Assembly: GCA_012033095.1 (NCBI GenBank)
Contig: JAAUPO010000061.1
Location: 1 to 8,714 of the forward strand
Source: Synechococcaceae cyanobacterium RL_1_2
GTDB taxonomy: Bacteria; Cyanobacteriota; Cyanobacteriia; Cyanobacteriales; JAAUPO01
Reading direction: 5' to 3'
DNA length: 8,714 bases
Shown: positions 6,378 to 8,714 of the stretch, one piece after another
Numbering within the stretch: position 1 is the stretch's first letter
How the letters are laid out: every line of letters begins with the position of its first letter
The notes under the pieces: model-generated
Told to the model about the DNA's origin: nothing
The model's database searches: none
The model's input: the letters and a program-made list of their open reading frames with translations, nothing else
Program-made: the position numbers and the translations under genes

Positions 6378-6875
6378 ATGGAAAGGATTTTTATTCCCCA
6401 TTTATTAAGGCATGAATATCACCAACGCCAATGGGAAATTGAAGAAAATATAAGTAACCTGGTGACCTTAACCCCCGTTAAAGGTTCAGTGGTCGTGCGC
6501 CATGGGGGCACATTTCTAGAAGTATTAAGCCAGGTTCATACCATTGTTAACCTGACCTGCGATCGCTGCTTGAAAAAATATAACCACCGTCTCGCGATCG
6601 ATACTAATGAAATCATCGTGTTAACCGATGACCAAGGGGATCCGGAGTTTGAAGAACATCTCACTAGTGATGATCTAGTGGAAAGCTTGTCCCTAAACGG
6701 CCATTTTGACATGGAACAATGGTTATTTGAACAGTTATCCCTAGCCCTGCCCCTACAAATGTCCTGTGGGGATGATTGTGAAGGGACAGCCATTACTAGT
6801 TCTGCCGATCCTGACGGGTTAGTGGATAGCCGGTGGGCTTCCCTGGCCGCCCTCAAAAATCAACTGCCATCTTAA
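6378..6875 (+). CDS. yceD: YceD/DUF177 family protein, 165 aa
   Basis: DUF177 (YceD) proteins are widespread in bacteria and plastids. In plants the plastid member is needed for 23S rRNA accumulation, and in many bacteria the gene sits before rpmF. Family marks here: an N-terminal beta-rich part, the cysteine pair C61-x2-C64 in NLTCDRCLKKY, the acidic middle (FEEHLTSDDL), the ALPLQMSCGDDCEG segment with C130 and C134, and the closing DSRWASLAALKNQL that matches the usual DPRWAAL-like end. A second CPxCG-type pair found in longer YceD proteins is absent. Length is normal. The start at 6378 is preceded by aggggcc, a purine-rich stretch that is close to the ATG for a good ribosome binding site. 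It lies 37 bp after jag and 12 bp before ycf46, so translation coupling with ycf46 is likely. Confidence 0.85.
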   Translation: MERIFIPHLLRHEYHQRQWEIEENISNLVTLTPVKGSVVVRHGGTFLEVLSQVHTIVNLTCDRCLKKYNHRLAIDTNEIIVLTDDQGDPEFEEHLTSDDLVESLSLNGHFDMEQWLFEQLSLALPLQMSCGDDCEGTAITSSADPDGLVDSRWASLAALKNQLPS

Positions 6876-6887
6876 AACCAATTTCCT

Positions 6888-8389
6888 ATGGGTTTTGCTG
6901 AAGAACTATCCCTGTTGTTGCGGGCTTGTTACCCGATTATCTATATTCCCACCACCGAAGAAGAACGCCTAGAACAAACCATTGCCACCCTCATGGCGAC
7001 GGTGGGTAATCGCCCGGTGTATAAATGGGATTTTGTCGATGGCTATGGGGCCCAACCGAATTATGAACATTATGCCCAACGCAATCCCCTCCAGGCCTTA
7101 GAATTTTTAGATAAATTGGCGGCCCAAGCTTCTGGATTAGTGATTCTCAAGGATTTCCATCGCTTTTTAGAGGATATTTCCGTTGCTCGAAAACTGCGTA
7201 ATTTGGCCCGGGAACTAAAAAAACAACGTAAAAATATTGTGATTGTGGCTCCAGAAATTGCCATTCCCAAGGATCTCCAGGAAACCATCACCATTCTAGA
7301 ATTTCCTTTACCCACCTCTGTAGAGATTGAAGGGGAGATTAAGCAATTAATGACGGGCCTTGGCAAAACCCTAGACCCAGAATTACTAGGGGAATTAGTG
7401 CGATCGGCCCAGGGGTTATCCCTCGAAAGAATTCGGCGAGTCCTGACCCTCGCGATCGCGTCCCATGGTGATGTCAATGAAGATGATACAGAACTATTAT
7501 TGGCAGAAAAACGACAATCTATCCGTCAAACCCAAATTTTAGATTTTTACCCCGCCACGGAACAAATTACGGACATTGGGGGATTAGATAACCTCAAAGC
7601 TTGGTTATTAAGGCGGGGTGGGGGCTTTAGTGCCCAAGCTCGGGCCTATGGTTTACCCTATCCCAAAGGGTTACTGCTGGCGGGGATTCAGGGCACAGGC
7701 AAGTCCTTAACCGCCAAAGCGATCGCCCACCATTGGCATTTACCGTTACTGCGGTTAGATGTGGGCAGACTGTTCGGTGGTTTAGTGGGGGAATCGGAAT
7801 CCCGCACCCGTCAAATGATTAACTTGGCCGAAGCCCTATCCCCCTGTGTGCTTTGGATCGATGAAATTGACAAAGCCTTTGCGGGGGAGATAGTCGGGGG
7901 GATTCAGGAACCACTAGTCGGGTATTTGGGACATTTTTAACTTGGCTCGCAGAAAAAGCATCCCCCGTATTTGTCGTCGCCACCGCTAACAATATTCAAG
8001 CCTTACCGCCGGAGATGTTACGCAAGGGAAGGTTTGATGAAATCTTTTTTGTGGGCTTACCTAACCAAAGCGAGCGACAGGAAATTTTTGAAGTGCACCT
8101 AAGCCGGTTGCGCCCCCATAATCTCCAAAGTTACGACCTCAAACGCTTAGCCTATGAAACGCCGGACTTCTCTGGGGCGGAGATTGAACAGATTATTATT
8201 GAAGCGATGCACATTGGGTTTAGTCAAAATCGGGACTTTACCACCGATGATATGTTAGAAGCGGCTAGCCAAATTGTCCCCCTAGCCCAAACCGCCAAGG
8301 AACAGATCGAATTTTTGCAACAGTGGGCCAACTCCGGCAAAGCCCGCCTTGCTTCCCAATCTAGTTTGTCTAGCCGTTTGGATAATTAA
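6888..8389 (+). pseudogene. ycf46: Ycf46-type AAA ATPase, one frameshift
   Basis: Ycf46 is an AAA-family ATPase of cyanobacteria and algal plastids; work in Synechocystis links it to photosynthesis regulation, mechanism unknown. The N-terminal about 220 residues are the family-specific non-catalytic domain (LLLRACYPIIYIPTTEEERL; LVILKDFHRFL). The AAA domain follows: Walker A GIQGTGKS (266-273), Walker B VLWIDEID (about 321-328), then after a frame change DSGTTSRVFGTFLTWL, sensor-1 region ATANN and LRKGRFDEIFF with the arginine finger region. As written, the frame stops at 7940 after 350 residues. One extra G in the run at 7883-7887 restores FAGGDSRGDSGTTSRVF and a protein of 500 aa, the normal length. 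The second G run (7896-7901) is a less fitting alternative site. It is the last gene of the operon; the 12-bp gap from yceD suggests co-translation. I judge a sequencing deletion more likely than true loss. Confidence 0.88.
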
Positions 8390-8714
8390 CCTTTCCCTCG
8401 CCTCTACATTGGATCTGTGGGTAAATATAGCTATAGCCAATGCGATCGCAACAGATTAACCATGGTAAAAACCTAACTACACAAGCTTGTTACCCCTTAC
8501 TGAAAAGCTCCCCTTGCTGGGGAAATCCCCTAGATTTTAACCAATGAAGTCCTCCAAATTGAGGAATTTAGGGGTCTTGTGCGTAAGTCCTAAGTCATAA
8601 AGAAGAAAATTGCTTCGGGCTTAGGAGCTTGAAGATTGAGCGTTAATCCAAGCTTGCAGTGGATGGGGGTAGGGGTAAACGTTGGGTGGTGGATTGGGCT
8701 AAGCATAAATGCAC
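8390..8714. other. Gene-free right end, possibly with the tail of a minus-strand gene
   Basis: Downstream of ycf46 lie a HIP1 octamer (8442-8449) and a 5-bp hairpin, tcccc-ttgct-gggga (8509-8523), then repeat copy C. From the window edge back to a stop at 8590-8592 one minus-strand frame is open for 40 codons (ending ...QAPKPEAIFFFMT). Its stop falls inside the repeat end. This could be the last part of a gene that enters from the right, but 40 codons without homology are weak evidence. I see no factor-independent terminator. Confidence 0.3.
8527..8591 (+). repeat. Interspersed repeat, copy C (diverged right part)
   Basis: The last about 45 bp match the right end of the repeat at 4270-4388: aagtcc, ccaa, aggaattta/ggggattta, cttg and the same terminal gcgtaagtcct (8581-8591), in the same orientation as copies A and B. 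The left terminal repeat aggacttacgc is not present upstream. Instead cccctagatt (8527-8536) and aatttagggg (8565-8574) form a 9-of-10 inverted pair, so this copy is either truncated or a different subtype. It lies about 140 bp after the ycf46 stop. Confidence 0.55.

Larger units (their letters stand above)
232..8449. repeat. HIP1 octamers GCGATCGC, 12 copies
   Basis: Exact copies begin at 232, 899, 2014, 2241, 2691, 2726, 3887, 4176, 6559, 7452, 7719 and 8442, in both genes and gaps. This is more than ten times the number expected by chance in 8.7 kb and is the best single sign of a cyanobacterial host. The copy at 2241-2248 lies right beside the first frameshift of the glycosyltransferase. 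Confidence 0.9.

Noticed and set aside
6536..7477. Minus-strand frames of 106 and 135 codons opposite yceD and ycf46
   Set aside because: Both are opposite strongly supported genes and have Arg/Ser-rich compositions typical of antisense frames.
1..8714. Defence system, CRISPR array, prophage or toxin-antitoxin module
   Set aside because: No spaced direct repeats, nuclease, integrase or paired toxin-antitoxin genes are visible; the genes are ordinary cyanobacterial chromosome genes.

Overview
The window looks like chromosomal DNA of a cyanobacterium, most likely a unicellular relative of Synechocystis/Cyanothece. Three things support this. The octamer GCGATCGC (HIP1, the typical cyanobacterial over-represented palindrome) occurs 12 times in 8.7 kb. 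Several genes belong to families that are mainly cyanobacterial or plastid: a Ycf46 AAA protein, an Sll1377-type monoglucosyldiacylglycerol synthase, and a sterol desaturase/short-chain dehydrogenase fusion. A repeat with the end sequence gcgtaagtcct lies between gene groups. I see no phage, plasmid, CRISPR, rRNA or tRNA feature.

Layout. 1-72: right end of an interspersed repeat, cut by the window edge. 340-594 (-): small unknown acidic protein with a clear ribosome binding site and a palindrome and tandem repeat upstream. 1063-2455 (-): glycolipid glycosyltransferase, broken by two frameshifts. 2567-2872 (-): small unknown helical protein, divergent from 2942-4145 (+), a desaturase/SDR fusion also broken by two frameshifts. 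4270-4388: complete 119-bp MITE-like repeat with 11-bp terminal inverted repeats. 4646-5371 (-): SapC-family protein. 5852-8389 (+): a compact three-gene set, jag (KH-like/R3H RNA-binding protein), yceD/DUF177 and ycf46, the last broken by one frameshift. 8527-8591: third, diverged copy of the repeat.

How the genes fit together. The glycosyltransferase makes the precursor of thylakoid galactolipids, and the desaturase/SDR fusion is a membrane lipid-type oxygenase joined to an oxidoreductase, so the left half leans towards membrane lipid metabolism. The right-hand operon joins an RNA-binding protein, a protein family tied to 23S rRNA accumulation and an AAA ATPase, which suggests (inference only) a role in ribosome or RNA maintenance.

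The main oddity is that three long conserved genes carry five frameshifts in total. Every one is explained by loss of a single base, several of them in or beside homopolymer runs, while catalytic motifs on both sides stay intact. Uncorrected sequencing deletions are the simplest explanation. Very recent gene decay is the alternative. One site, an A7 run exactly at the desaturase/SDR junction, also has the form of a classic -1 slippery sequence. I found no clearly undescribed system.
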